64,000 nucleotides of DNA. Origin: Sandaracinobacter neustonicus (GTDB lineage Bacteria > Pseudomonadota > Alphaproteobacteria > Sphingomonadales > Sphingomonadaceae). The position numbers and the translations under genes were made by a program. The stretch covers positions 166,501 to 230,500 of the forward strand of contig NZ_VFSU01000026.1 of the NCBI RefSeq assembly GCF_006385875.1, written 5' to 3'. Below the pieces are notes generated by a model, which ran no database searches, was not told the DNA's origin, and was given only the letters and a program-made list of their open reading frames with translations. This document shows positions 1-8,926 of this stretch, one piece after another (the first letter of the stretch is position 1; each line of letters opens with the position of its first letter).

Positions 1-1
1 G

Positions 2-2332
2 AACTTCAAGCTGGACGACAAGCTGGACGGCGTGCGCAGCAACGCCCAGTTCGGCATCAGCAAATATGGCGACCGCGAGAACTGGCTGGGTTCGGTCGCG
101 ATGGGCAAGAGCTTCGGCGGGGGGCGCGGCCATATCCTGTTCGGCGCTGATTACGCCAAGAGTGAGGGCATCCCGCGTGTGGGCAGCCGCCCGTGGGGCA
201 ACCAGACGCTGATCAACAACCCCGCCTACACCGCCACGAACAATGAACCCGCCTATATTCTGGTGACAGACGGGCGCACCTCCAACTCCACCTATGGCGG
301 CGTGATCAACAGCGCCACGGGCACCAATGGCACGGCGCTGCTGCGCGGCATCACCTTCCTGGGCAACGGGCAGGTGGGCACGTTCGATTATGGCACGCTG
401 ACGACCTCCACCACCCAGCAGGGCGGCAGCGGCATCAACAACACCGAGGATCTGGTGCTGGAACAGCCGTTCGAGCGCTGGTCCGCACTTGGCAAGATCA
501 CCTATGAAATCTCGCCGTCGTTCAACTTTTATGCCCGGGTCAGCTATTCCGGCTCGAAGATGGTGGGCGACAGCATCATCGGCAACGACCAGATCACCAT
601 CCAGCGCGACAACGTCTTCATTCCCGCAGCGGTCCGCACCATCCTGAACGCCAACCCCAGCATCACCAGCTTCACCATGGGCCGTTCGCTGGAAGATTAT
701 GCCCGGGGCTATTTCAAGCAGGATGTCTGGGCCTGGCAGGCCATCGGCGGGCTGACGGGCGAAATCAAGAATTCATGGAATTATGATTTCTCGTTCAGCT
801 ACGGCAAGAGCCGCAACAAGACGGTGTTCATGGATGCCCGCATCACCGCCGGCTGGCGCGAGGCGGTGGACGCGATCGACAATCCCGCGACTCCGGGTGT
901 CGTCGATCCCATCTGCCGCTCCACCCTGACGAATCCGGCCAATGGCTGCATTCCGCTGAACCTGTTCGGCGTGATCGGCGATGGCGAGCAGGAAGCCGCC
1001 ATCGCCAACATCCTCGGCCCCTCCATCCGTGACTGGCACCAGACGCAAAAGACGCTGGACTTCCTCGTGCGCGGCAATGTGGTGGAGCTGCCCGCAGGCC
1101 CGGTGGGCTTCGCCGGCGGTATCCACTGGCGCAACTTCCGCTCGGAAACGACGTCTGACCCGATCTCTGCCTCGCGGCCGGGCGGGGCGACCGTGTACCG
1201 GGTGGGCAACACCATTCCCTTCCAGGGCACGCAGGATGTGTGGGAAGCCTATGGGGAATTGCTGGTTCCAGTGCTGGCGGACCTGCCCTTCGCCGAGGCG
1301 CTGGACCTCAACCTTGCGGGCCGGATCACCGACTACAAGACCTCAGGTCAGGTGAAGACCTGGAAGGTGGGCGTAAATTACAAGATCAACGACATGCTGC
1401 GGCTGCGCGCCACCCGGTCGCGCGACATCCGTGCGCCGAACATTCAGGAGCTGTTCGCCGCGGGGCAGACTCTGGTTTTCAGCATCAACGACACCATCCG
1501 CAACGAAACCTATCTGGTTTCCACCACGCAGGGCGGAAACCCCTATCTGGTGCCGGAAAAGGCCGACACCTTCACGGCGGGTGTGGTGCTGTCTCCGGCG
1601 TCGCGGCTTCGCTTCTCGGTGGATTATTACGACATCAAGATCGACGGGGCGATTGCGGCGCTGTCGGCCGCGCAGATCGTCTCCTCGTGCATCGGCGGGG
1701 ATGCGGCGCTCTGCCAGCTCGTCACGCGGGAAGCCAGCACAGAGGGCACCAGCCCGGGGCGGATCACCGGCATCCGTCTGGCGCCCGCCAACTTCCAGAG
1801 CATCCGCACCCGCGGCATCGATTTCGAAGCGGCGTATGACTTCGACCTGTGGAACGGCCGGGCCGATGCGCGGGTGCTGGCCAACTACCAGCTGAAGCAC
1901 GAGATGGTGGGCGTCGGCGGCGTGGTGACAAACCTTGTCGGCAGCGTGGCCCAGCCCTTCATCGACGGCCTGAATGGCACGCCGCGCTGGCGCGGGCAGG
2001 CCATCCTGGGCTTCCGCAACGACATGTTCCGCGCCAACGTGACAGGGCGCTATGTGGGCGGCGGCGTGGTGACGCGCGATTATATCGCCACCAAGCCGGA
2101 CGTGCCGATCACCGATCCGATCAAGGTGAACGGCCGCTTCTATGTCGATCTCTCCGGCGAAGTGGGGCTGTTCGACGTGGGCAGCGAGGGCAAGGTTTCG
2201 CTCTATGGCACCATCCTGAATGCGCTGAACAACCAGCCGCCGATCACCGGCTATGACGGTTATGGTGCGCCGCGCCACCTGTTCGACGTGGTTGGGCGGC
2301 AATACACCATCGGTGTCCGCTTCAACTATTGA
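2..2332 (+). CDS. TonB-dependent receptor, C-terminal part (5' end outside window)
   Basis: Outer-membrane active-transport barrel that imports a ligand using TonB energy. The reading frame is open from the first base, so the signal peptide, TonB box and most of the plug lie upstream. What is visible is a run of alternating aromatic/polar beta-strand segments, the conserved barrel motif RAPNIQELF and a C-terminal strand ending in an aromatic residue (RFNY), as expected for barrel insertion. The style is that of sphingomonad receptors for complex organic ligands. It is followed after 33 bases by a penicillin-recognising hydrolase and further exported hydrolases on the same strand, so a peptide or amide ligand is a reasonable inference. 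The ligand itself cannot be read from the sequence. Confidence 0.93.
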   Translation, partial: NFKLDDKLDGVRSNAQFGISKYGDRENWLGSVAMGKSFGGGRGHILFGADYAKSEGIPRVGSRPWGNQTLINNPAYTATNNEPAYILVTDGRTSNSTYGGVINSATGTNGTALLRGITFLGNGQVGTFDYGTLTTSTTQQGGSGINNTEDLVLEQPFERWSALGKITYEISPSFNFYARVSYSGSKMVGDSIIGNDQITIQRDNVFIPAAVRTILNANPSITSFTMGRSLEDYARGYFKQDVWAWQAIGGLTGEIKNSWNYDFSFSYGKSRNKTVFMDARITAGWREAVDAIDNPATPGVVDPICRSTLTNPANGCIPLNLFGVIGDGEQEAAIANILGPSIRDWHQTQKTLDFLVRGNVVELPAGPVGFAGGIHWRNFRSETTSDPISASRPGGATVYRVGNTIPFQGTQDVWEAYGELLVPVLADLPFAEALDLNLAGRITDYKTSGQVKTWKVGVNYKINDMLRLRATRSRDIRAPNIQELFAAGQTLVFSINDTIRNETYLVSTTQGGNPYLVPEKADTFTAGVVLSPASRLRFSVDYYDIKIDGAIAALSAAQIVSSCIGGDAALCQLVTREASTEGTSPGRITGIRLAPANFQSIRTRGIDFEAAYDFDLWNGRADARVLANYQLKHEMVGVGGVVTNLVGSVAQPFIDGLNGTPRWRGQAILGFRNDMFRANVTGRYVGGGVVTRDYIATKPDVPITDPIKVNGRFYVDLSGEVGLFDVGSEGKVSLYGTILNALNNQPPITGYDGYGAPRHLFDVVGRQYTIGVRFNY

Positions 2333-2365
2333 TCGCGGGCATACACAGGCAGGAAAGGCGAAGGA

Positions 2366-3403
2366 ATGCGGATCAAAAATCTGGCGGTTGCAGCAGCGGC
2401 GCTGCTGACGGTTTCGGTTGCGGCACCGCCACTTGCCGCCCCCGCATTCGCGCAAAAGGCATCGTCGAAGGCGGCCATCCCGTCTGCGGCGTTGCTGGAA
2501 GCGCAGTTCGCCTACCTCGCCAAACAGACGGACGGCACCGTTGGCGTCGCCGTGCAGAAGGTCGGCTCCACCGAGGTGATGACGCTGAACAAGGGCGTCA
2601 CCTTCCCGATGGCCAGCACCTTCAAGGTGGCGGTGGCGGCGCGCATCTTCGAGCGGATCGACAAGGGCGAGCTGAAGCTGGACCAGATCATCCCGGTGGA
2701 TCCGAAAATCCTTGTCGGTTCCTATGGGCTGGCGGTGATGACGCCGCATGACGGCATCTCTCTGTCCGTGCACAATCTGCTGGAGCTGATGATCACCATC
2801 AGCGACAACACCTCCACCGACGTGCTGACGGCGCAGGCGGGCGGCCCCGCCGCTGTGACGGATTGGCTGACGCGCCACGGCATCAAGGGCCAGCGGGTGG
2901 ACGCCGACACCGCGCATCTGATCTACCGCGCGCTGGACATCACGCCCGGCCCGGGCACCTTCAAGCAAAATGTAGAGGCCGCCTTCAAGGCCGATCCGGG
3001 CAAGCGCGAGCGCGATCAGAAACGGATTCCGAACGCGCCATTCAACGCCGACCCGCGCGACACTTCCACCCCGGAAGCGATGGTGGAGCTGCTGATGCAG
3101 ATTCAAAGCGGCAAGGTGCTGAGCGAGGCCAGCACCAAGGAGTTGCTGGCGATCATGGGGCGCACCTCCACCGGCGACAAGCGGCTGAAGGGGCTGCTGC
3201 CCATCGGCACCCCGGTCGCGCACAAGACCGGCACGCTGATGAGCATCGCCAACGATGTCGGCTTCATCACCCTGCCCGATGGCAGCCAGTTCGCCATCGC
3301 CGTGTTCGTGAAGGGCGACACCAAGGGATCGGAAACGCAGGAGCGGGTGATCGCCGAAATGGCGCGCACGGCCTATGATTATTATGTGCTCGGCGGGCGC
3401 TGA
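2366..3403 (+). CDS. Class A beta-lactamase-like serine hydrolase lacking Glu166
   Basis: Exported serine hydrolase of 345 residues with the class A beta-lactamase fold. There is a signal peptide (about residues 1-29, cleavage after AFA). The motifs are S84-T-F-K87 (nucleophile and Lys), S146-D-N148 and K287-T-G289. The omega-loop does not fit a true class A lactamase: aligning from SDN puts Thr182 at the Glu166 position and Ile186 at the Asn170 position. About 30 extra residues (roughly 190-228) follow before the conserved DPRDTSTP. Without Glu166 the normal deacylation route is missing, so the enzyme may be a peptidase or esterase rather than a drug-resistance lactamase. The stop overlaps the next start by one base, giving translational coupling. 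Confidence 0.85.
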   Translation: MRIKNLAVAAAALLTVSVAAPPLAAPAFAQKASSKAAIPSAALLEAQFAYLAKQTDGTVGVAVQKVGSTEVMTLNKGVTFPMASTFKVAVAARIFERIDKGELKLDQIIPVDPKILVGSYGLAVMTPHDGISLSVHNLLELMITISDNTSTDVLTAQAGGPAAVTDWLTRHGIKGQRVDADTAHLIYRALDITPGPGTFKQNVEAAFKADPGKRERDQKRIPNAPFNADPRDTSTPEAMVELLMQIQSGKVLSEASTKELLAIMGRTSTGDKRLKGLLPIGTPVAHKTGTLMSIANDVGFITLPDGSQFAIAVFVKGDTKGSETQERVIAEMARTAYDYYVLGGR

Positions 3404-5748
3404 TGCGCGGCCTCTGCGTTGCGTTGCTGCTGGGGGGGGGTGCCGCACCGGCGCTTGCCGGGGCTGAGCCTCCGGCGGCGGCCGTTGCACCGGCCGCGCT
3501 GGCGCAGGCGATAGCCTCCATCGATGCGGCGGCGCGCGCGGAGTTGCAGGACAAGCAGGTGCCTTCGATCGCGATCGCCATCGTCGATCGCAATGGCCCG
3601 TTGTGGGCGGGCGCTTGGGGTGCGGCGGATGCGGCGGGGAAGCTGCCCGCGAGCGCCGACACGCTGTATCGGGCCGGGTCCGTCAGCAAGCTGTTCACCG
3701 ATCTCGCCGTGATGCGGCTGGTGGAGCAGGGCAAGCTGGATCTCGACGCGCCGGTGACGACCTATCTGCCGGACTTCCGCCCGGCCAATCCCTATGGCGT
3801 GCCGATCACGCTGCGCCATTTGATGACGCACCGCAGCGGGCTGGTGCGCGAAGCGCCGCGCGGCCATTATTTCGACGATGCCGCCAAGGGGCAGGCCGAT
3901 GCCGTTGCCAGCCTGAACGAGACGGCGCTGGTGGCGAAGCCGGGCACGGTGACGAAATATTCCAACGCCGGGATCGCCGTGGTGGGCGAAGTCGTGGCGC
4001 GGGTGACGGGCAAGCCCTTCGAGCAGGCGGTGCAAACGCTGGTGCTGGAGCCGCTGGGGATGCGCGCCAGCGGTTTCAGCCGCGCCGCGCTGGCCGGGCC
4101 GGTTGCCTATTCGCAGATGGCCTCGTTCGATGGCGGGCGCTGGGAAGCGCCGCCGCTGGAACTGGGCACGCCCGCCGCCGGGAGCCTTTACACCAGCGCC
4201 AATGATCTGGCGCGGCTGGCGACGGCGCTGCTGAACAAGGGCGCGTTGCCGAAAGGCCGCCTGCTGAATGAAGCCACATTGCAGGAAATGTGGCGCGAGC
4301 AATATGAACCCGCCGGCGGGCGCCGCTTTGGCCTTGGGTTTGCACTGGGCGACATCGAAGGCCAGCGCACCCTCGGCCATGGCGGCGCCGTTTACGGGCA
4401 TGTCACGGATTTCCGGGTGATGCCGGACTCCGGGCTGGGCGTGGTGGTGCTGGCGACGGTGGATTCCAGTCCGGTGGCGCGGCGGCTGGGCAATCATGCG
4501 CTGGCCACGCTGCTCGCCGCGCAGCAGGGCAAGCCGGTTCCCGCTTGGCAGCGCAGCGTGGCGATTGCGCCAGTGGAGGCGGCGCGGCTGGCCGGGCGCT
4601 ATGTGGATGGCACAGACAGCGTGAACCTCCGGCCGTTCGAGGGCGGGCTGGTGCTGGATTCGCCCGAACGAGCGGCCGAAGTGCGGCGGCTGGGCGCGGC
4701 CTATGTGCTGGACGATGCGCAGCTCTATGCCGAAGCGCTGTCCTTCGCGCCCGACGGCACGTCTCTCTCGCTGAACGGGCGCACCTTCACCCGCGTTGCG
4801 AACCCGCCGCGCCCCGCGCCGCCCGCGCCGGAACTGGCTGCGCTGATCGGCGAATATGGCTGGGATTACAATGTGCTGCGCATCTACGAACGCGACGGCA
4901 AGCCCTATGTCCGCATCGAATGGACGGATTGGCTGCCGCTGACCCGGCTGGGCGCGGATCATTATGCCTTTCCCACGGATCGCGGGCTGTATCCGCTGGA
5001 ATCGCTGCGTTTCGAACGTGGCGCGGACGGGCAGGTGACGGCGGCGATGCTGGGGGCGATCCGCTTCCCCCGGCGCGATTTCGGCGCGGAGGCAGAGGCA
5101 GTGATCCGTGCGGCGATGGAAACCGGGATCGATGCCGCCCGCGCCTCCGCGCTGAAGGGCACACCGCCGGTGGAGAAGCCCTCGGCCAAGCCGTCTCAGC
5201 TAACGGCGATCACCTCGATCGACCCGTCGATCCGGCTGGACGTGCGCTATGCCGGGACCAACAATTTCATGGGCCAGCAGATTTACGAGCAATCCGGCGC
5301 TTTCCTGCAGAAACCGGCGGCCGAGGCGCTGGGGCGGGTGCAGAAGAAGCTGAATGCGCAAGGCTTCGGGCTGCTGATCCACGACGCCTACCGGCCCTGG
5401 TATGTGACGAAAATGTTCTGGGATGCCACCCCGCCGGCGAACCGGATGTTCGTGGCCGATCCGTCCAAAGGCTCCCGCCACAATCGGGGCGCGGCGGTGG
5501 ACCTGACCATGCTGGATCTGAAAACGGGCAAGCCGATGATCACCACCGGCCGCTATGACGAATTTTCCAGCCGCTCCTACTCAAACTTCGGCGGCGGTTC
5601 GGATGAGCAGCGCTGGCTGCGGGAAGTGCTGCGCACGGCGATGGAAAGCGAAGGCTACACCGTTTATCCGCAGGAATGGTGGCACTTCGATCTGGTCGGC
5701 TGGCAGGATTATCCGATCGGCAACATCCGTTTCAGCGAGATTCGCTGA
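3403..5748 (+). CDS. Class C beta-lactamase-like hydrolase fused to VanX-type D-Ala-D-Ala dipeptidase
   Basis: Exported two-enzyme fusion of 781 residues. After a signal peptide (about 1-20), residues 35-375 form a class C/DD-peptidase-like serine hydrolase with S93-V-S-K96, Y186-S-N188 and H326-G-G328. Residues about 385-565 form a linker/lipocalin-like region seen after many such hydrolases. Residues about 600-781 are an M15D VanX/DdpX-type dipeptidase with the zinc motif S-R-H693-N-R-G-A-A-V-D700, the conserved YRP Arg664 and the E758-W-W-H761 signature. Both metal-ligand and serine sites are intact. The combination suggests one polypeptide that hydrolyses D-amino-acid peptides at two steps. 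It starts one base inside the stop of the class A-like gene. Substrate is inferred, not shown. Confidence 0.88.
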   Translation: MRGLCVALLLGGGAAPALAGAEPPAAAVAPAALAQAIASIDAAARAELQDKQVPSIAIAIVDRNGPLWAGAWGAADAAGKLPASADTLYRAGSVSKLFTDLAVMRLVEQGKLDLDAPVTTYLPDFRPANPYGVPITLRHLMTHRSGLVREAPRGHYFDDAAKGQADAVASLNETALVAKPGTVTKYSNAGIAVVGEVVARVTGKPFEQAVQTLVLEPLGMRASGFSRAALAGPVAYSQMASFDGGRWEAPPLELGTPAAGSLYTSANDLARLATALLNKGALPKGRLLNEATLQEMWREQYEPAGGRRFGLGFALGDIEGQRTLGHGGAVYGHVTDFRVMPDSGLGVVVLATVDSSPVARRLGNHALATLLAAQQGKPVPAWQRSVAIAPVEAARLAGRYVDGTDSVNLRPFEGGLVLDSPERAAEVRRLGAAYVLDDAQLYAEALSFAPDGTSLSLNGRTFTRVANPPRPAPPAPELAALIGEYGWDYNVLRIYERDGKPYVRIEWTDWLPLTRLGADHYAFPTDRGLYPLESLRFERGADGQVTAAMLGAIRFPRRDFGAEAEAVIRAAMETGIDAARASALKGTPPVEKPSAKPSQLTAITSIDPSIRLDVRYAGTNNFMGQQIYEQSGAFLQKPAAEALGRVQKKLNAQGFGLLIHDAYRPWYVTKMFWDATPPANRMFVADPSKGSRHNRGAAVDLTMLDLKTGKPMITTGRYDEFSSRSYSNFGGGSDEQRWLREVLRTAMESEGYTVYPQEWWHFDLVGWQDYPIGNIRFSEIR

Positions 5749-5768
5749 CGCGCCGGGAAGGGGCAGGG

Positions 5769-7646
5769 GTGGCAGGATTCGCACGGAATCTGGCGTTGGG
5801 CCTGCTGTTGCTGGCGTCCGCGCCCTTGTCCGCGCGGCCCGCGCCCGTCGAAGTCTCCGAAGCCTCCATTTCCGATCTGCAGGCGGCGATGGCGGCCGGG
5901 CGGGTGACGTCGGCGCAATTGGTGCAGGCCTATCTGGATCGCATCGCCGCCTATGACCGGCGCGGCCCGGCGCTGAACAGCGTGCTGACGCTGAACCCGG
6001 CGGCGCTGGCGGACGCCGCCCGGCTGGACAAGGAACGCGCGAAAACCGGCGCGCGTGGGCCGCTGCACGGCATCCCCGTGCTCATCAAAGACAATTTCGC
6101 CGTGGCGGGGCTACCGGTGTCAGACGGCACACTGGCGCTCGCCACCTATATCGCGCCGGTAGATGCGTTTCAGGTGCGCCGCCTGCGCGAGGCAGGGGCC
6201 GTCATCCTCGGCAAGACGACGATGCACGAACTGGCGATGAGCGTGACCACCGTCTCCTCGCTGAGCGGGGAAACGCGCAACCCCTATGATCCGCGCCGCT
6301 CGCCCGGCGGCTCCAGCGGCGGAACCGGGGCCAGCATCGGCGCCAGCTTCGCCGCCGCCGGAATGGGCAGTGATACCTGCGGCTCCATTCGCATCCCCGC
6401 CGCCTACCAGAGCCTGTTCGGCCTGCGCGGCACCGCCGGGCTTTCCAGCCGCGCGGGCGTGATCCCGCTCTCGTCCACGCAAGATGAGGCAGGGCCGCTG
6501 GCGCGCTCCGTCACCGATCTCGCCATCATGCTGGACGCGACGGTGGGCGCGGACCCGGACGATCCCGTGACCGCCGCGATGGCCGGGCGCGCGCCGCCCG
6601 CTTACTTGCAGGGCCTGCGCCCCGGCGGCCTGAAGGGCGCGCGCATCGGCGTCATCCGCGCGCTGATGACGCCGGAGCTGATGGACGCGGCCATGCGCGA
6701 CCGCACCACCGCCGCGCTGGACCGGATGAAAGCGGAAGGGGCGGAGATCGTCGACGTGGAGCTGCCGGGGCTGGACCCGGTGCTGAAGGCCGCCAGCGTA
6801 ATCGCGCACGAGTTCAAGCCGGATTTCGCTGCCTTTCTCTCCCGGCATCCGGGCGCGCCCATTTCCGGGGCCGAGGATATCGCGGGCAAGGGGCTGGTGC
6901 ACGAAGCCATCGACGCGCGGCTGAAGCAGCGGGTGTCGGCCGGGCCGCGCGACGAAGAGGCCTATGCCGAGGCGCTGTCCAAACGCGCCGAAGCCCGGCG
7001 CATGTTGCTGGAGGTGATGGAGAAGGCCCGGGTCGATGCGCTGGCCTATCCCGTTTCCTTGCAGCCGCCGCCGATGTGGGGCGCGGAGATGATGGGCATC
7101 GGCACCTGCCAGATGAGCGCGGTGACGGGGCTTCCGGCGCTGGCGATTCCGCTGGGGCTAAGCGCCAATGCGCTGCCGGTGGGGATGGACCTGCTGGGCC
7201 GCCCGTTCGACGAACAAAAGCTGCTGAATATCGCCTATGGCTGGGAACAGGCGGCGAAGCCGCGCACCGCCCCGTTCAGCACCCCGCCGCTGGCCAACCG
7301 CAAGGCACCGCCGCCGGTGCCGTTCAGAACCCGCACGGCGCAGCATGGCCCCGCCGCCGACATTGCCTTTCGCTTCGATCCGCTGACCGCCCGGCTCAGC
7401 TATGACGCCCGGCTGACCGGCCTGACCAACGACACCCCGGTGGCGCTGACCCTGCAACGCACGGACGAGGGGAAGCCCGGCCCGATCATCGCCACCCTGC
7501 TGAAGCCGGGCGAAACAAAGGCCCGCGCAGACCTGCAGCTGGACACCCGCGCCCGTGCCGATCTGGCGGCCGGGCGGCTGTATGTGCGGCTGTACACCCA
7601 CGCGCACCCGCTGGGGCTGGACGGCGCGCCGCTGCCGCAGTTGTGA
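5769..7646 (+). CDS. Exported amidase-signature hydrolase with C-terminal CHRD-like domain
   Basis: Amidase of the amidase-signature family with the Ser-cisSer-Lys triad. Visible are Lys in VLIKDNFAV, the Gly/Ser-rich SPGGSSGGTGAS and the nucleophile region GSDTCGSIRIPAA. I place the start at GTG 5769 because AAGGGG lies 6 bases upstream and a signal peptide follows at once (hydrophobic LALGLLLLASAPLSA). The longer frame from 5676 would overlap the preceding gene. The protein is 625 residues. The catalytic domain fills about 30-505, and the last ~110 residues resemble a CHRD domain (pattern GPII..L, AAGRLYVRLYTHAHP). It is third in the exported-hydrolase series and probably cleaves amide bonds of imported peptides in the periplasm. 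The exact substrate is unknown. Confidence 0.88.
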   Translation: MAGFARNLALGLLLLASAPLSARPAPVEVSEASISDLQAAMAAGRVTSAQLVQAYLDRIAAYDRRGPALNSVLTLNPAALADAARLDKERAKTGARGPLHGIPVLIKDNFAVAGLPVSDGTLALATYIAPVDAFQVRRLREAGAVILGKTTMHELAMSVTTVSSLSGETRNPYDPRRSPGGSSGGTGASIGASFAAAGMGSDTCGSIRIPAAYQSLFGLRGTAGLSSRAGVIPLSSTQDEAGPLARSVTDLAIMLDATVGADPDDPVTAAMAGRAPPAYLQGLRPGGLKGARIGVIRALMTPELMDAAMRDRTTAALDRMKAEGAEIVDVELPGLDPVLKAASVIAHEFKPDFAAFLSRHPGAPISGAEDIAGKGLVHEAIDARLKQRVSAGPRDEEAYAEALSKRAEARRMLLEVMEKARVDALAYPVSLQPPPMWGAEMMGIGTCQMSAVTGLPALAIPLGLSANALPVGMDLLGRPFDEQKLLNIAYGWEQAAKPRTAPFSTPPLANRKAPPPVPFRTRTAQHGPAADIAFRFDPLTARLSYDARLTGLTNDTPVALTLQRTDEGKPGPIIATLLKPGETKARADLQLDTRARADLAAGRLYVRLYTHAHPLGLDGAPLPQL

Positions 7647-7657
7647 GCCGCCCTGCA

Positions 7658-7687
7658 TTGACAGCGCCACGCCCGCGCTCCTAGCGT
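7658..7687 (+). promoter_or_regulatory. Candidate sigma-70 promoter for the exported aminotransferase
   Basis: A TTGACA hexamer (7658-7663) is followed after 18 bases by TAGCGT (7682-7687) in the 132-base gap after the amidase stop. The -35 is perfect and the -10 weak. It would give the aminotransferase its own promoter apart from read-through. Assigned by eye. Confidence 0.4.
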
Positions 7688-7778
7688 CTGAGCACAGGCT
7701 GCCGACAGATGCAGCCGGGCGATACAGGGGCCTTGGGTGCCGCACCACAGCAGCCACTTCACAGGGAGAGTTGCAGCC

Positions 7779-8903
7779 ATGACTGCCGCCGTTTCGCGTC
7801 GCACCTTGTTCGGCATCGGCGGGGGTGCCGCCACCCTCGCGCTGGCCTCCGCCCCCGTCCGCGCCGCGGCAGCGACAAGCACATCCGCCAATCCCTTTCC
7901 ACCGCCCGCCGAACTGGCCTTTCTGGCACGCAACGAGAACCCCTATGGCCCGTCCCCCAAGGCGCTGAAGGCGCTGGCGGACATGGGCAGCGCGGGCTGC
8001 TATTATTCCGGGCGCGGCGAGGAAAAGCTGATCGCGATGATCGCCGAGGCGCATGGGCTGACGCCGGATCATGTGTTGATGGGCAGCGGATCGTCCGAAG
8101 TGCTGAACTGCGCCACCATGGCGCTGTCCGGCGGCGGGCATATCCTGACGGCGGACCTCACCTTCGATCCGCCGGTGCGTTACGCAGAGGCGAAGGGCGC
8201 GGCGGTGAAGCGCGTGCCGCTGGCGGCCGATATGCAGATCGATCTGCCCGCGATGCAGGCAGCCGTGGGGCCGGACACGAAACTGGTGCATGTGTGCAAC
8301 CCCAACAACCCCACGGGCCTGCTGCTGCCGAACGCCGCACTGCGCAGCTTCGCGGCCGCCGTGTCGCCCAAGGCCGTCGTGCTGATCGACGAGGCCTATA
8401 ACGAGCTGACGAGCGACCCGGCGGCCTTCAGCCTGATCGACCGGGTGCGCGCCGGGGACAATGTGATCGTCGCGCGGACCTTCTCCAAAATCTACGGCCT
8501 CGCCGGGATGCGGGTGGGCTATGCGCTGGCCCGCCCGGATATCATCGCGAAGATGCGGCCATGGTCCATGAACGTGGGCGGGAACACCGGCGGTCTGGCG
8601 GCGGCCATCGCCACCTACCCGGACACTGCCTTCCTCGCCTATTCCAAGGCGAAAGTGGTGGAAGCGCGGGAAATGATCGAGGCGGCAGCCAAATCAGCCG
8701 GGCTGCCCGCGCTGAAATCTGCAGGCAATTTCGTGTTCGTGAAGGTGCCGGACGCCGAAGCAGTCCGGCAGCGGATGGAAGCCAAGGGCATCATCATCCG
8801 CGAACCCTACGGCAAATGGACGGAGTGGAGCCGGGTGTCCTGCGGGAAAATCGAGGATGTGGCGCGCTATACGGCGGCATTGCCGGAGGTGGTGCGGGCC
8901 TGA
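7779..8903 (+). CDS. Tat-exported PLP-dependent aminotransferase (HisC-like fold type I)
   Basis: Aminotransferase class I/II of 374 residues resembling histidinol-phosphate aminotransferases. The N-terminus carries a twin-arginine signal (S6-R-R-T-L then a hydrophobic stretch and AxA-like site near 26-31), so the folded PLP enzyme should be delivered to the periplasm. Catalytic features are intact: N174-P-N-N-P-T-G, D204-E-A-Y-N, and the Schiff-base Lys237 in TFSKIYGLAGMRVGY. ATG 7779 is chosen because GGGAGAG sits 8 bases upstream. The position behind three exported hydrolases suggests it acts on amino acids or peptides they release. Amino-group acceptor and substrate are not evident. A cytosolic HisC role is unlikely given the signal. 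Confidence 0.87.
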   Translation: MTAAVSRRTLFGIGGGAATLALASAPVRAAAATSTSANPFPPPAELAFLARNENPYGPSPKALKALADMGSAGCYYSGRGEEKLIAMIAEAHGLTPDHVLMGSGSSEVLNCATMALSGGGHILTADLTFDPPVRYAEAKGAAVKRVPLAADMQIDLPAMQAAVGPDTKLVHVCNPNNPTGLLLPNAALRSFAAAVSPKAVVLIDEAYNELTSDPAAFSLIDRVRAGDNVIVARTFSKIYGLAGMRVGYALARPDIIAKMRPWSMNVGGNTGGLAAAIATYPDTAFLAYSKAKVVEAREMIEAAAKSAGLPALKSAGNFVFVKVPDAEAVRQRMEAKGIIIREPYGKWTEWSRVSCGKIEDVARYTAALPEVVRA

Positions 8904-8926
8904 GGTTTGAGGGGTGATTGAAGGAG

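Noticed and set aside
1343-3490. 715-residue minus-strand open frame
   Set aside because: Lies opposite the TonB receptor and class A-like genes. Composition is Arg/His/Gln-rich with no family features, as expected for the antisense of GC-rich genes.
3382-4962. 526-residue minus-strand open frame
   Set aside because: Antisense shadow of the beta-lactamase/VanX fusion; no motif or ribosome site.
2366-5748. Antibiotic-resistance locus (beta-lactamases plus VanX)
   Set aside because: Class A-like protein lacks Glu166/Asn170, the VanX domain is exported and vanHA are absent. A catabolic role fits the TonB context better.
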